From contig NZ_JAKNQL010000010.1 of the NCBI RefSeq assembly GCF_022662375.1, positions 124,001-188,000 on the forward strand: 64,000 bases of DNA, written 5' to 3'. Source of the DNA: Pseudomonas sp. CROZ-RG-20F-R04-15 (GTDB lineage: Bacteria > Pseudomonadota > Gammaproteobacteria > Pseudomonadales > Pseudomonadaceae). Positions 25,001 to 34,488 of this stretch are shown one piece after another (the stretch's first letter is position 1; every line of letters begins with the position of its first letter). The notes under the pieces were generated by a model. It saw nothing but the letters and a program-made list of their open reading frames with translations. It did not search any database and was not told where the DNA came from. The position numbers and the translations under genes are program-made.

Positions 25001-26604
25001 GCCAGTGCGGCGACGACATAGCGGTAACCCAGATCCGTCATGCCCGCCTCACCCTGTATTTTGCGTTGCAACGCCAGCAGTGGCAGCTCGATGGGCAACT
25101 GGCTGGTGTAGAGCCCTTGCAGTGCGGTCGCTTGCTCGGTGTCGTCGATCAGCAGATTTTGCAGGTGCGCCGGGTAGGTCTTGCCGATATCGACCGTGCT
25201 GACCAGCGTTTCCACGTAACTGACGGTCATCCAGGTGGGCAATTCGCTGCCGTCCTTGTAGCGTACGGTTTTGTTACCGATCGGCTGTCCGGCAAGGTTC
25301 TGCAAGGCAAGCTCAATGAGTGACAGCGTCTGGGTCTGCGTGTTGCCCGGCAAGACAAACGTGCCCCAGACCACCAGGCTGGTGATGCTGATTTCAATGT
25401 CATCGATCGTTACGTCGCTGGCCTTCGGATGATCCTTGAGCATCTGCTGTTTCAGGGCATCGCGGGTAAACGCTTGCAGCCTGACGACTTCGCTCTGGAA
25501 GGTTTTTCCTTTGTTGGCATGCTGCACCATGGTCAGGTCCAGCAGATGCCGGCTGTAACGGGTTTGATCGGCCGGCGCGGCGCTGTCGAGCCAGGCTGGC
25601 AGCATCGGACGCAGACGCTCGATATGCGGTTTGAGGCGCGGTGTCGGTTCTCGCGGGTCGCCGACAGTCCCGGGGTGCGGATAGGGCGGACGGGGGCCCG
25701 ACTCTTGAAAGAAATTGATCGCGCCGAGGGCATCAGCCTCCAGCGCGATCAAGGTACAGGCCTGATAGTCGAAGAAGTTACCCTGCGGTTCGAACAGTCG
25801 CCACTTCAATCCGGCCCCGGAGGCCTCTTTCCAGTAGTGGCGCGGCAAGGCTTTGCCGAGTTCATCCAGCGATTCGAAGCTCTCGAAACCCTGGATCACC
25901 GAGTGCGTCATGATCCAGGTGCGCTGGCCATCGGTACCGATCAACACTGCAGTATCGAGCAGAGTCAGGTGGTTCCGTTCGCCACCCTCGTCGCGGTCCA
26001 GATCGATCAGGCAGGCGCGTACCTGGTATTTGCCGGTTGGCCGCCGCTGCTGTTTGTCGGGGTGCTGGTAAACCGCGTCGACCATGGTGCGCTGGTCCGT
26101 ATCCCAGTCAGGATTGGCTTCGACGTTCCACAGCTTGCGCAAGGCTTGCGACATCTGCTGCCAACGCGGTTGTCCCGGGTAGGTGAACTCGTCCCAGTAA
26201 TTGACTTGCTGTTCCTTGTAGGCAATGAACAGCAGCGGTGCCAAGTCATTGAGCAGCTTGCCGACAGCGCTGATTTTCACCGGCAGTTGAATGGCCGCGG
26301 GCTGGTCGGGCTGCAAGGTCAGATAATGATCACCGTCGAGGTAAGTCACGGCAGTGCCGGAGAGGCCCAGGCGCACCAGTGTGTCGGTCAGCGATTCGAT
26401 CAGGTGACGGCCGGGGACGACTTGATCATCCTCGATGACCCAGGTCGGTCTTACGACCATGGCTCGTTGGGGGTCGATCTCCAGATCCGGATAGAGCGTC
26501 TTGAGCGCCGGACGCAGCGTTTTCGAGGCGACTTCTCGCAGCGAAGGGCCGGTCACCAACTGGGTCAGGATATCGACGGCGCTGGGCGAGGGGATTTCGG
26601 ACAT
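22000..26604 (-). CDS. Large toxin-like protein (DUF6543, dermonecrotic-toxin-like)
   Basis: 1,534-residue protein without an obvious signal peptide. The N-terminal region (LVTGPSLREVASKTLRPALKTLYPDLEIDP) matches my memory of the DUF6543 'dermonecrotic toxin domain' proteins that are common in plant-associated Pseudomonas. A hydrophobic hairpin at about 690-770 (MLFNAALPFLGRSVGTAAWIW ... ALTDILLALGMVLA) resembles a translocation or pore segment, and about 900-1250 is long-helical and coiled-coil-like. The ATG at 26604 follows AGGAG by seven bases; an upstream ATG at 26655 has none. It is a single-gene unit with a terminator upstream and a convergent overlap with mocR downstream. No immunity or secretion gene adjoins it. 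Target and delivery route are unknown. Confidence 0.7.
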   Translation of the reverse strand: MSEIPSPSAVDILTQLVTGPSLREVASKTLRPALKTLYPDLEIDPQRAMVVRPTWVIEDDQVVPGRHLIESLTDTLVRLGLSGTAVTYLDGDHYLTLQPDQPAAIQLPVKISAVGKLLNDLAPLLFIAYKEQQVNYWDEFTYPGQPRWQQMSQALRKLWNVEANPDWDTDQRTMVDAVYQHPDKQQRRPTGKYQVRACLIDLDRDEGGERNHLTLLDTAVLIGTDGQRTWIMTHSVIQGFESFESLDELGKALPRHYWKEASGAGLKWRLFEPQGNFFDYQACTLIALEADALGAINFFQESGPRPPYPHPGTVGDPREPTPRLKPHIERLRPMLPAWLDSAAPADQTRYSRHLLDLTMVQHANKGKTFQSEVVRLQAFTRDALKQQMLKDHPKASDVTIDDIEISITSLVVWGTFVLPGNTQTQTLSLIELALQNLAGQPIGNKTVRYKDGSELPTWMTVSYVETLVSTVDIGKTYPAHLQNLLIDDTEQATALQGLYTSQLPIELPLLALQRKIQGEAGMTDLGYRYVVAALANTDEERHVDHEEVVIRPLAFVAHRSRSQADTVNNMFIIGPRTVEKGPCVLYRPLFEMALMQFPSHANLLYEIQQSRHLRESVLAWLPDDVRFNYSQFVFTARLPSVWTIPQLLINPTTALDMSGPVALGTAVIEEDVLATLHNSNVQAVITQADRQSVSDAEARWATLKHGGWMLFNAALPFLGRSVGTAAWIWQIMDDLQEVSDVANEQSGKTAWVALTDILLALGMVLAHRAAVGDKPQSESLTEEETVHPITTATVTPRALKLPDISGSALPSGHEMSINPFAALKRSPVALATLLESFQIAKPRGIGDAASEGPHRYLYPRQKQWFAPVGKRWFEVTINEHADVQIIDSRQATARPGPPLTRTANGQWVVDLRLRLRGGGLDSALEKAQDFSKKTAKQLTTAISAFDATMKAKQVKRDADHNVLNNAPASTRAQARQQYLDTLDAQLKAYGTSIEQIKALNKKAPIPNYREVMIQRLEMQLFLGQEWLELHSTEFQASLQTMQTMLADERRFAIQTFVQTFDRMTDQTQAIIEKIESAQTRFDELMLLGKDAVKVLHTYREALPKYDLNDLKLLQISLGQEICIKAGDTTTSANAYQALSTLIEEAALNIQSALNLTVDESLDNLRERKEALSNVAEQFTAIDQRFGDLLIDYPEQIYTERLAHVRRRINAFKARTDVKLAELLRFRHLLDPAPGPSRPASASSSARQIIKTKSRRTLVGERKKSLEGEDTDLVEVRTTLTGVIATFEEESPGVWVEQRRAKPKAPKPSLDLTASAREGQALLDGLAAFHRRIEAQLKRGPRIPVEIEEEYQQHAATLRKANADIDEALTASNLTADLKEPTERLGHKLDEAAGTLDAKGTSTRIRMVKQQPPTAAGIQWLKDKGEVKIAQTVTRRRLKGQPKDFLDEYEIRDSHTDKVLCYAHFHYSSVQAPVAPFPIGHMKTVAQRYMAGTYEPHLLDNQALIRVHRSGISDKSAQALFLTPATPVASESVPR

Positions 26605-26702
26605 GGGCAACTCCTGCTCTGATGGACGCGCCGAAAGGGCGGCGATTGCGGGCAAGGTAGCGGCGGCCTGCGGGGCATGTGCGGTACATAAATATTGCCG
26701 GC

Positions 26703-26736
26703 AAAAAAAGACCCGCGTGGGCGGGTCTGGTTTTTT
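26703..26736 (-). terminator. Terminator of the acetylpolyamine amidohydrolase gene
   Basis: AGACCCGC, loop GTGG, GCGGGTCT, with an A-run on the left (T-run on the minus strand) and six T residues on the right. It ends the minus-strand gene at 26757 and isolates the toxin-like gene downstream. Confidence 0.82.
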
Positions 26737-26756
26737 GCGTGGCCACTGGCGTGTGG

Positions 26757-27782
26757 TTATTGCTCGAATCCTTCCAGCACGTTCACCGCATTGATGCCGA
26801 TCTCTTCCACCGCGTAACCGCCCTCCATGACGAACAGCGTCGGTTTGCCGAGTCTGGCGATGCGTTGGCCCATTGCCAGGTAATCCGGGCTGTCGAGTTT
26901 GAACTGCGAGATCGGGTCATCCTTGAAAGTGTCGACGCCGAGCGACACGACGATAACGTCGGCGCCATAGCTTTCGATCTCCTTGCAGGCCTGATCCAGC
27001 GCTGCACTCCACACTTCCCAGCCGGAGCCGGCGGGCAGCGGATAGTTGAAGTTGAAGCCTTCACCGGCGCCTTCGCCGCGCTCATCGTCATAGCCGAGGA
27101 AGAATGGAAATTCCGCTTCGGGGTGACCATGGATCGAGGTAAACAGCACGTCACTGCGCTCGTAGAAAATCGACTGCGTGCCGTTGCCGTGGTGATAGTC
27201 GACGTCGAGGATCGCGACTTTCTTGTGGCCCTGATCGAGGAACGCCTGCGCGGCGATGGCGGCGTTGTTGAGGTAGCAATAACCGCCCATCAAATCGCTG
27301 GCGGCGTGGTGCCCCGGCGGCCGGCACAGCGCGAAGGCACTGCGCGCGCCGCGCTGGATTTGCGCTTGTGCGGTCAGTGCCACCTGCGCCGCACTGTAGG
27401 CCGCTTGCCAGGTGCCGGCGGTAATCGGTGCACCGCCGTCGAAACTGTAATAACCGAGCTGGCCGTGCAGGCTGGTCGGTTTGATCGCACGCAGGGTGCG
27501 CGCCGGCCAAGTGTAGGGCAGCAAGTCACCGTCAGTATTGAATTCAGTCCAGCGCGCCCAGGCGCCTTTGAAGAAGTCGAGGTAGTCGTGGCTGTGGACG
27601 CGGGCGATCGGCGCCAGACCGAAATCCTTCGGTGCCTCGACCGGGCCGAGGTTTTGGTGTTTCACGCGTTGCAGCACATGGTCGGCGCGCGAGGGCATCT
27701 CGAAGCACGGCTTGAGCTGGCCATCGATGAGTTCGCAGCGGCCATGGTGCAGGTGGTGATCATCCGAGTAGATCGTCAGCAT
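26757..27782 (-). CDS. Histone-deacetylase-like acetylpolyamine amidohydrolase
   Basis: 341-residue zinc amidohydrolase of the arginase/deacetylase fold. Diagnostic motifs: RPPGHHA (about 154), the zinc site DVDYHHGNGT (about 193-203), SLGVDTFKDDP (about 280) and the C-terminal GGYAVEEIG. Bacterial members of this type (P. aeruginosa AphA/AphB-like) remove acetyl groups from acetylputrescine or acetylcadaverine, linking it to polyamine catabolism. It is downstream of, and on the same strand as, an AraC-type regulator with a 127-bp gap, so they are probably functionally tied. The nearby paiB-like/GNAT cluster makes acetylated amines a possible common theme, by inference only. Confidence 0.87.
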   Translation of the reverse strand: MLTIYSDDHHLHHGRCELIDGQLKPCFEMPSRADHVLQRVKHQNLGPVEAPKDFGLAPIARVHSHDYLDFFKGAWARWTEFNTDGDLLPYTWPARTLRAIKPTSLHGQLGYYSFDGGAPITAGTWQAAYSAAQVALTAQAQIQRGARSAFALCRPPGHHAASDLMGGYCYLNNAAIAAQAFLDQGHKKVAILDVDYHHGNGTQSIFYERSDVLFTSIHGHPEAEFPFFLGYDDERGEGAGEGFNFNYPLPAGSGWEVWSAALDQACKEIESYGADVIVVSLGVDTFKDDPISQFKLDSPDYLAMGQRIARLGKPTLFVMEGGYAVEEIGINAVNVLEGFEQ

Positions 27783-27909
27783 TTGTTGTTCTCCGCAGGG
27801 CTGATTCGGTTGCTCTCAGTGTTGCGGCGTGAAGCGAATCGGAGAACGGCAGGAAAGGCCAAAAGGGGATGGATCTGGCCAAAAATCGTGACCGCAATTC
27901 GCCCCTTCT

Positions 27910-28902
27910 TCAGGCCCTGAACTGGCTTGGAGCCACGCCGCTCCAACGCACAAAGGCATGGCGGAAACTGGCGGTCTCGCTGAAGCCGAGGGTTTCGGCG
28001 ATACGGTAGATCGGCAGCTGGTCCTCACACAACATCTGCTTCGCCCGCTCGAAGCGCAGCTCATCGAGCAGTTCCTGATAGCTGCTACCCATGTCCTTGA
28101 GATGCCGGCGCAAAGTGCGCGGCGAGCACTTCATCTGCTGCGCCAGACCTTCCAGTCCCGGCGCGGCATTCAGTTGCGCGCTGAGCAACTGCCGAATCCG
28201 CCCCAACCACGCCTGACGCCCGGTGAATTCCAGATTCTGCTTGCGGCAACGTTCAGCCATGGCTTGGTGGGTGATGAGATCGGCCAGCGGCAGCGGTTGA
28301 TCGAGCCAGTGCCGGTCGAAGGCGAAGGCGTTGTCCTTGGCGGTGAAGTGCAGCGGGCTGTCGAAGTGCTCGGCATAGCTGTCGCGGTAATCCGGGGCCG
28401 CGTGTTCGAACCGCGTGGCAAGCAGCGGCAGCGGATGTCCGAGCAGGTCATCGCAAATGACTTTCAGCGAAACCAGGCAGAACTCGGCATTGAACACCGC
28501 CATCGCCGGGCTCTCGCGATAATCGGCAGCGACGAACCAGACGCGCTCGCCATCGTCTTCCAGACTCAGTTCGAAAAGTGTTCCCAACAGCGCCGGATAA
28601 CGGATCGCCAAGCGCAAAGCGTCACCGAAGGTGGCACAGGTAAGCAGTGCGTAACCGAGGATGCCATAGCAGGAAACGTGCATGCGCCGGCCCAGTTCCA
28701 GGCCGATGTCATGCTTTAGCGCTACCGCGTTGGCGCAGACCTGCATCTCCTGATTGGTGGTGATGCGTGTGTCGGCACGTTGCAAATCCGCCGCACTGAT
28801 GCCGCTGCCGGCCAGCAACGCCTCGCTCGACAGGCCTTCGGCTTTGAAGGTGTTGAGGATTAGCGAGACCGCGTTGAGGGTAGTGAGGTGGGAGTGGAGC
28901 AT
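27910..28902 (-). CDS. AraC-family transcriptional regulator
   Basis: 330-residue regulator (336 if the ATG at 28920 is used; GGGA eight bases before 28902 is the slightly better ribosome site). The N-terminal ~200 residues are the 'arabinose-binding-like' ligand domain found in OruR/ArgR-like AraC proteins, and about 235-330 hold two HTH motifs (LEGLAQQMKCSPRTLRRHLKDMGSSYQELLDELR and IAETLGFSETASFRHAFVRWSGVAPSQFR). It probably controls the acetylpolyamine amidohydrolase gene downstream. Ligand unknown. Confidence 0.85.
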   Translation of the reverse strand: MLHSHLTTLNAVSLILNTFKAEGLSSEALLAGSGISAADLQRADTRITTNQEMQVCANAVALKHDIGLELGRRMHVSCYGILGYALLTCATFGDALRLAIRYPALLGTLFELSLEDDGERVWFVAADYRESPAMAVFNAEFCLVSLKVICDDLLGHPLPLLATRFEHAAPDYRDSYAEHFDSPLHFTAKDNAFAFDRHWLDQPLPLADLITHQAMAERCRKQNLEFTGRQAWLGRIRQLLSAQLNAAPGLEGLAQQMKCSPRTLRRHLKDMGSSYQELLDELRFERAKQMLCEDQLPIYRIAETLGFSETASFRHAFVRWSGVAPSQFRA

Positions 28903-29184
28903 AAGAAGTTTCCCGATCATGGATGGGGATACTCCAGCAATTTATGTGCCGCTCAAGATAATTTGTAATGTCGCGATTATATTGAAAGTTAAACTCTCAA
29001 TCACTGGCGAGAGATTTGCAAGTTATGTTTTCTAAAGTCAGCTATAAGCTTTTGAGTAATCAGGGCAGGACATGGCGCATGTCAATTCTAAAGTTTAAGC
29101 TGCGGTTGGTCTACTGTCAGAAATTACAGGTTTTTGGAGAATTATTAGCCGTTTGTCGAATATTTTTATTTGTAGGTATTTTTT
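28903..29184. other. AT-rich intergenic stretch
   Basis: About 280 bp with much lower GC than the flanks and several short poly-T runs. No coding sequence with a ribosome site was found in either strand; short ORFs here have no coding features. It joins the AT-rich orphan gene that follows and may be part of the same acquired segment. Confidence 0.5.
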
Positions 29185-29213
29185 TTGACAGCTCCATAAG
29201 TCGGGTCTAGTTT
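29185..29213 (+). promoter_or_regulatory. Candidate sigma-70 promoter of the orphan gene
   Basis: TTGACA (29185-29190), a 17-bp spacer, then TAGTTT (29208-29213). The -35 is perfect and the -10 is weak. Transcription would begin about 85 bp before the ATG at 29302. Confidence 0.45.
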
Positions 29214-29215
29214 GC

Positions 29216-29276
29216 CAGTGAATGTCGCTGGTTGTTCAGTGGATGTTGCGGATTTTTCAGTAAATATGAATTTTGA
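29216..29276. repeat. 21-bp direct repeats before the orphan gene
   Basis: CAGTGAATG, CAGTGGATG and CAGTAAATA begin at 29216, 29237 and 29258, exactly 21 bp (two helical turns) apart; the intervening bases are partly conserved. The arrangement suggests helically phased protein sites, or a leader repeat if the promoter at 29185 is used. Confidence 0.55.
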
Positions 29277-29301
29277 CTAACGTGTCGAAAAGGAGATTTA
29301 A

Positions 29302-29733
29302 ATGAGCCGTTCACAAACTAAAGAATATACTCCGGAATTTTTCAAAGGCAGCAAGAAGGAGGGTCAAGGCGAAATCACTGTGGAAGTTGACGGTGACAAG
29401 CAAAAGTTTCCGGTCATTCACGTCGAAGTCCGTGCAAATGATATTGTTTTGGACTTCGATATGAGCGGCGGAGATCCGGGCCGCAATAATATTATCGCTA
29501 TGGTAGTCGGCAAAGCTCATTTGAATAAGAAAGTGACGTTTGTGGGGCACGGCGATCCTGTTTATTTGTTGTTTCAGGATTCTGTGCAAGAGTGGGTGGC
29601 GACAAAGGGCTGGATTCGAGTGGAGTGGAAAGAAGGCAGTAAAAAAATCGTTGGATTGCTGGATGATGTGCAGGGCGATATAGACGGTAACTCCAAACTC
29701 ACCGGCGGAAAGTTTGAAATCACGTTAGCTTGA
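29302..29733 (+). CDS. Hypothetical 143-residue protein in an AT-rich segment
   Basis: Unrecognised. The predicted protein is acidic-basic mixed, has no signal peptide or membrane helix, and alternates short hydrophobic strands (FPVIHVEVRANDIVLDF, KVTFVGHGDPVYLLF, GWIRVEWKEGSKKIVGLL), which suggests a small all-beta domain. It begins with a very strong ribosome site (AAAGGAGA, six bases before ATG) and ends at a near-perfect terminator hairpin, so it is a genuine monocistronic gene expected to be well translated. Its GC content is clearly lower than that of neighbouring genes, pointing to acquisition. The genes on each side (AraC regulator, asparaginase) give no functional clue. Confidence 0.75.
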   Translation: MSRSQTKEYTPEFFKGSKKEGQGEITVEVDGDKQKFPVIHVEVRANDIVLDFDMSGGDPGRNNIIAMVVGKAHLNKKVTFVGHGDPVYLLFQDSVQEWVATKGWIRVEWKEGSKKIVGLLDDVQGDIDGNSKLTGGKFEITLA

Positions 29734-29739
29734 TTGTTT

Positions 29740-29776
29740 AAACCTTCCTGCATTTATTTTGCAGGAAGGTTTATTT
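29740..29776 (+). terminator. Terminator of the orphan gene
   Basis: AAACCTTCCTGC and GCAGGAAGGTTT form a perfect 12-bp stem with a 9-base loop, followed by ATTTATT, directly after the stop codon. Confidence 0.85.
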
Positions 29777-29805
29777 ATGACGAGAGGTTTATTGGCCAGC
29801 GCTGA

Positions 29806-30810
29806 TCAGACCAGCTCGCCACACAGGTCGAACTCAATCAGTTGACGAACTTCCTGTGTGTTAAGCCCTGCACCGAGCAGGCCGTGTAACTTGCCGAACG
29901 CTGCCTCGCGAGTCATGCCACCACCGGACAATACGCCGACACCGCGTAAGCGACTGCCTGCCTCATACACATCCAGCTCCACCCCGCCTTCATGGCATTG
30001 CGTCACCGCCACCACCACCACGCCGTTGTCCCGCGCGCGGCCGAGGCTCGCCAGAAACTCCGGGTTATCGCTCGGCCCGGTGCCGCTGCCATAACACTCC
30101 AGCACCAGACCCTGAATGCCGCTGTCGAGCAAACCATCAAGGACTTCAGCGCTAATGCCTGGGAACAGCGGCAGCACAGCGATTTTGGCCAGTTGCTTCG
30201 GCTGGTTGTAGTTCAAAGACGCTGGAATCGAAGAGGCTTTCACGCCGCCACCCTGACGCTCCAGACGTTTGAACGGATGACGGCCGAAGCTGCGTACTTT
30301 TGCGCAACGGGTCGGCGGCAGCAGTTCACCGTGGAAGTACAGGTGCACGCCCGGTGCCAGGCCTTGGCCGAGAGCAACCAGTGCGCCGCCGAGGTTTTCC
30401 CAGGCATCGCTGTCGGGCACGCCCGCCGGCAACATTGAACCGGTGAAGCACACACGGGCATTCAGCCCCAGCAACTGGAAGCTCATCGCCGCCGCGCTAT
30501 AGGCCAGCGTGTCGGTGCCGTGCAGGATCAGCACGCTGTCGCAACCTTGCTCATCCACGGCATCGACCACCGCTTCACGCAGTTGCTGCCAATAGGCCGG
30601 GGTCATGTTGGCGCTGTCGATCAGCGGCGACATCTCGCGAAAGCGCCACTGCGGCACGGCGAGTTCAGGCTGGCTGTGCAGGTAGTCGCGCATCCGCGCT
30701 TCGAAACCGGACGCCGGGGCCAGGCCGTTGGCGCTGGCCTGCATGCCGATGGTGCCACCGGTGTACAAAACCATGACGTGCTGGGCGGCGGGATAAGTCG
30801 ACGAATTCAT
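29806..30810 (-). CDS. ansA: L-asparaginase, type I
   Basis: 334-residue cytoplasmic asparaginase that hydrolyses L-asparagine to aspartate and ammonia. The two catalytic threonine motifs are present: YTGGTIGMQ (about residue 16) and LHGTDTLAYSA (about 95). No signal peptide precedes the catalytic start, consistent with the cytoplasmic type; GGAGA before the ATG at 30810 decides the start against a longer frame. Downstream-strand neighbours are a Na+/alanine symporter and aspartase, so asparagine could be processed via aspartate to fumarate. Glutaminase-asparaginase (periplasmic) is the alternative but would need an export signal. Confidence 0.88.
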   Translation of the reverse strand: MNSSTYPAAQHVMVLYTGGTIGMQASANGLAPASGFEARMRDYLHSQPELAVPQWRFREMSPLIDSANMTPAYWQQLREAVVDAVDEQGCDSVLILHGTDTLAYSAAAMSFQLLGLNARVCFTGSMLPAGVPDSDAWENLGGALVALGQGLAPGVHLYFHGELLPPTRCAKVRSFGRHPFKRLERQGGGVKASSIPASLNYNQPKQLAKIAVLPLFPGISAEVLDGLLDSGIQGLVLECYGSGTGPSDNPEFLASLGRARDNGVVVVAVTQCHEGGVELDVYEAGSRLRGVGVLSGGGMTREAAFGKLHGLLGAGLNTQEVRQLIEFDLCGELV

Positions 30811-30836
30811 GGGATTCTCCGAAAGGATGAGGTCCT

Positions 30837-30926
30837 TGTAGGAGTGAGCCTGCTCGCGATGGCGGTTCATCATTCAACATTGATGTTGGCTGAAAGACAG
30901 CTATCGCGAGCAGGCTCGCTCCTACA
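30837..30926. repeat. REP pair (REPIN), variant arms
   Basis: Arms 30837-30860 and 30903-30926, with TGTAGGAGTGAGCC in place of the usual TGTGGGAGCGAGCC on the left and matching change on the right. It lies between the asparaginase start and the symporter stop. Confidence 0.83.
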
Positions 30927-30981
30927 AGTTATTGCACCACAATAACTGACGGGCGCAGGGGATGCGCCCGTCATTCACCTG

Positions 30982-32433
30982 TCAGCGTTGCGCTGCAGGC
31001 ACGCCTTGCGGCTCGGCTTCGGTCTTGCCGGCAGCGGCAGACGACGGGTTCGCCGGCCATGCTTTCAGGTCGAGGTCCAGATCAGCAAATTTGCTCGAGT
31101 CGAACACCGGCTGTTTGACGCCGGCACGGCGCTGCCCGTCGTAGTCGCGCATCACGCGCATGCCGACCTTGAACAGCATGGCCAGGGCCACCAGGTTGAC
31201 GAAGGCCAGGCAGGTCATGGTGATGTCGGCGAAGGCGAACACGGTCGACAGATCCTGCATCGAACCCCATACCACCAGCGCCAGCACCAGACCACGGAAA
31301 ATCATCAGCGCGGCGCGGTTGCGGGTGAGGAACTGCAGGCTGTTTTCGCCCAGGTAGTAGTTGTAGAGGATGCAGGTGAAGACGAACAGCGACAGTGCGA
31401 CGCTGACGAACATGCGACCCCAGTCACCGACCACGGCGGCCAGCGAGTTCTGGGTCAGGACGATGCCGTCACCTTCGAAGCCCGGGGTGTAGAAGCCCGA
31501 TAGCAGGATCAGCAGCGCGGTGCAGGTGCAGATCACGAAAGTGTCGAGGAACACGCTGAAAGCCTGAACCACGCCCTGCGCGCCCGGGTGCTTCACGGCG
31601 GCCACGGCGGCGACGTTCGGCGCACTGCCCAGACCCGCTTCGTTGGCGAACACGCCACGCTTCACGCCCATGACGATGGCGCTGCCGAGCAGACCACCAA
31701 AGGCCGGGTCGAGGCCGAAGGCGCTCTTGAAGATGGTTTCCAGCATGGCTGGCACGTGTTCGATCTGAGTACCGATCACGTACAGGGTCACGCCGATATA
31801 GGCGAGGGTCTTGATCGGTACGAGCAGGTCAGACACCGAGGCGATGCGCTTGATGCCGCCGATGAAGGTGATGGCCAGCAGCACTGCCAGGACGATACCG
31901 GTGTGTTGTGGGTTGAATTCAAAGGCGTTCTGCAGCGAGTGGGTCACGGTGTAGGACTGCAGGCCAATGAAGGCAAAGCCGTAGGTGACCAACAGCAGGA
32001 CCGAGAACACCACCGCCATGCCTTTGAGCTTCAGGCCGTGCTGGATGTAGTAGGCTGGGCCACCGCGGTACAAGCCGTCGCCTTCGGCGCGCTTGTAGAC
32101 CTGAGCCAGGGTGCATTCGAAGAAGCTGCTGGACATGCCGACCAGTGCGGTCACCCACATCCAGAACACCGCACCCGGACCACCGAGGGTCACGGCGATG
32201 CCGACACCGGCGATGTTGCCTGCGCCGACACGGCCGGCAAGGCTGAGCATCAAGGCCTGGAACGAGCTGAGTTGCCCGGCGCTGCCTTTGAGGCTGTCGC
32301 GGAACACCGCGAACATGTGGAAGAAATGACGCAGTTGAACGAAACGCGAGCGAATCGTGAAGTAGCTACCGAGCCCGACAATGAGCACGATCAGTACTTT
32401 CCCTGAGAGGAAGTCGTTAATGACTTCGAGCAT
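30982..32433 (-). CDS. Sodium:alanine/glycine symporter (AGCS family)
   Basis: 483-residue inner-membrane transporter with about ten hydrophobic segments. The AGCS signature region SLAGRVGAGNIAGVGIAVTLGGPGAVFWMW (about 64-93, given here in two parts of a continuous motif), KRAEGDGLYRGGPAYY and FANEAGLGSAPNVAAVA are visible. It takes up alanine or glycine with Na+. The long upstream region contains a candidate promoter at 32626-32631 and hairpins but no recognisable glycine riboswitch. Position between asparaginase and aspartase suggests a small amino-acid-use region. Confidence 0.88.
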   Translation of the reverse strand: MLEVINDFLSGKVLIVLIVGLGSYFTIRSRFVQLRHFFHMFAVFRDSLKGSAGQLSSFQALMLSLAGRVGAGNIAGVGIAVTLGGPGAVFWMWVTALVGMSSSFFECTLAQVYKRAEGDGLYRGGPAYYIQHGLKLKGMAVVFSVLLLVTYGFAFIGLQSYTVTHSLQNAFEFNPQHTGIVLAVLLAITFIGGIKRIASVSDLLVPIKTLAYIGVTLYVIGTQIEHVPAMLETIFKSAFGLDPAFGGLLGSAIVMGVKRGVFANEAGLGSAPNVAAVAAVKHPGAQGVVQAFSVFLDTFVICTCTALLILLSGFYTPGFEGDGIVLTQNSLAAVVGDWGRMFVSVALSLFVFTCILYNYYLGENSLQFLTRNRAALMIFRGLVLALVVWGSMQDLSTVFAFADITMTCLAFVNLVALAMLFKVGMRVMRDYDGQRRAGVKQPVFDSSKFADLDLDLKAWPANPSSAAAGKTEAEPQGVPAAQR

Positions 32434-32785
32434 GGATTTTTCCTCGCTGTTTATTGTGTAAGCAAATACTGGATGGAAGAAACATCGTGTTACACCGGTG
32501 TGCGCGCGGCACGACGGGTGAGGCGAAGGTTTCGTCCCGTTCCATTTCGCGGGTTTGTTATTAGTTCGGGTTTCGCATGGGTTATGGCCTCGTTACCGAC
32601 GACCGCTCACGCGAAGAGGGGCGGCACTATACCGATCAGTGGCGCGCCCGTCTGCACGGTAGTGGTGCAAGCGACGAAACGAGGCTGTGAAACACCCGAC
32701 GTTACCGGCGTCGGGTTTGTGCAGGAACTGCTCTTCTGTGAGAGCGGGCAGTCCCCAGACATACGGGTCTCAGGGTCAGAAAGTT
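32434..32785. other. Long leader/intergenic region upstream of the AGCS symporter
   Basis: About 350 bp between the aspA terminator and the symporter start. On the minus strand a -10-like TATAGT lies at 32631-32626, which would give a leader of about 185 nt. Further upstream is a perfect 7-bp-stem hairpin at 32695-32715 (CCCGACG / CGTCGGG) and a GCTCT/AGAGC hairpin near 32728-32745. The conserved cores of the glycine riboswitch were looked for and not found. A regulatory leader or small RNA is possible. Confidence 0.4.
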
Positions 32786-32821
32786 AAAAAAAAGGGCTTG
32801 GGGACTAAATCCCCAAGCCCT
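32786..32821 (-). terminator. Rho-independent terminator of aspA
   Basis: AGGGCTTGGGGA, loop CTAAA, TCCCCAAGCCCT: a perfect 12-bp stem, with eight A residues on its left that become the T-run on the minus strand. It lies about 60 bp after the aspA stop. Confidence 0.9.
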
Positions 32822-32883
32822 CAAAAGGTGAGAGGTGTCTAGTCCCTCGACCTGGTGAGCGGTGCTACAAGTAACGCGTCGGT

Positions 32884-34308
<1,425 letters not shown>

Positions 34309-34488
34309 GATAGAAATCATCTCGATATGGACCCGGTCTGTGCCGGAACGCTGCGAATGCTAGGCTTGTGGGAAATTTTGGGCCAATGCTGTTCAGCACT
34401 GCCCTATGCACATTCGGCATAATGCCCATGTGACGCCGCGTGCGCGGCAGACGTGTGACCTGTTTTGGTGCGTGTCCGGGAGGACGTG

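Noticed and set aside
32434..32785. Glycine riboswitch before the AGCS symporter
   Set aside because: The conserved cores of both aptamers could not be found on the minus strand.
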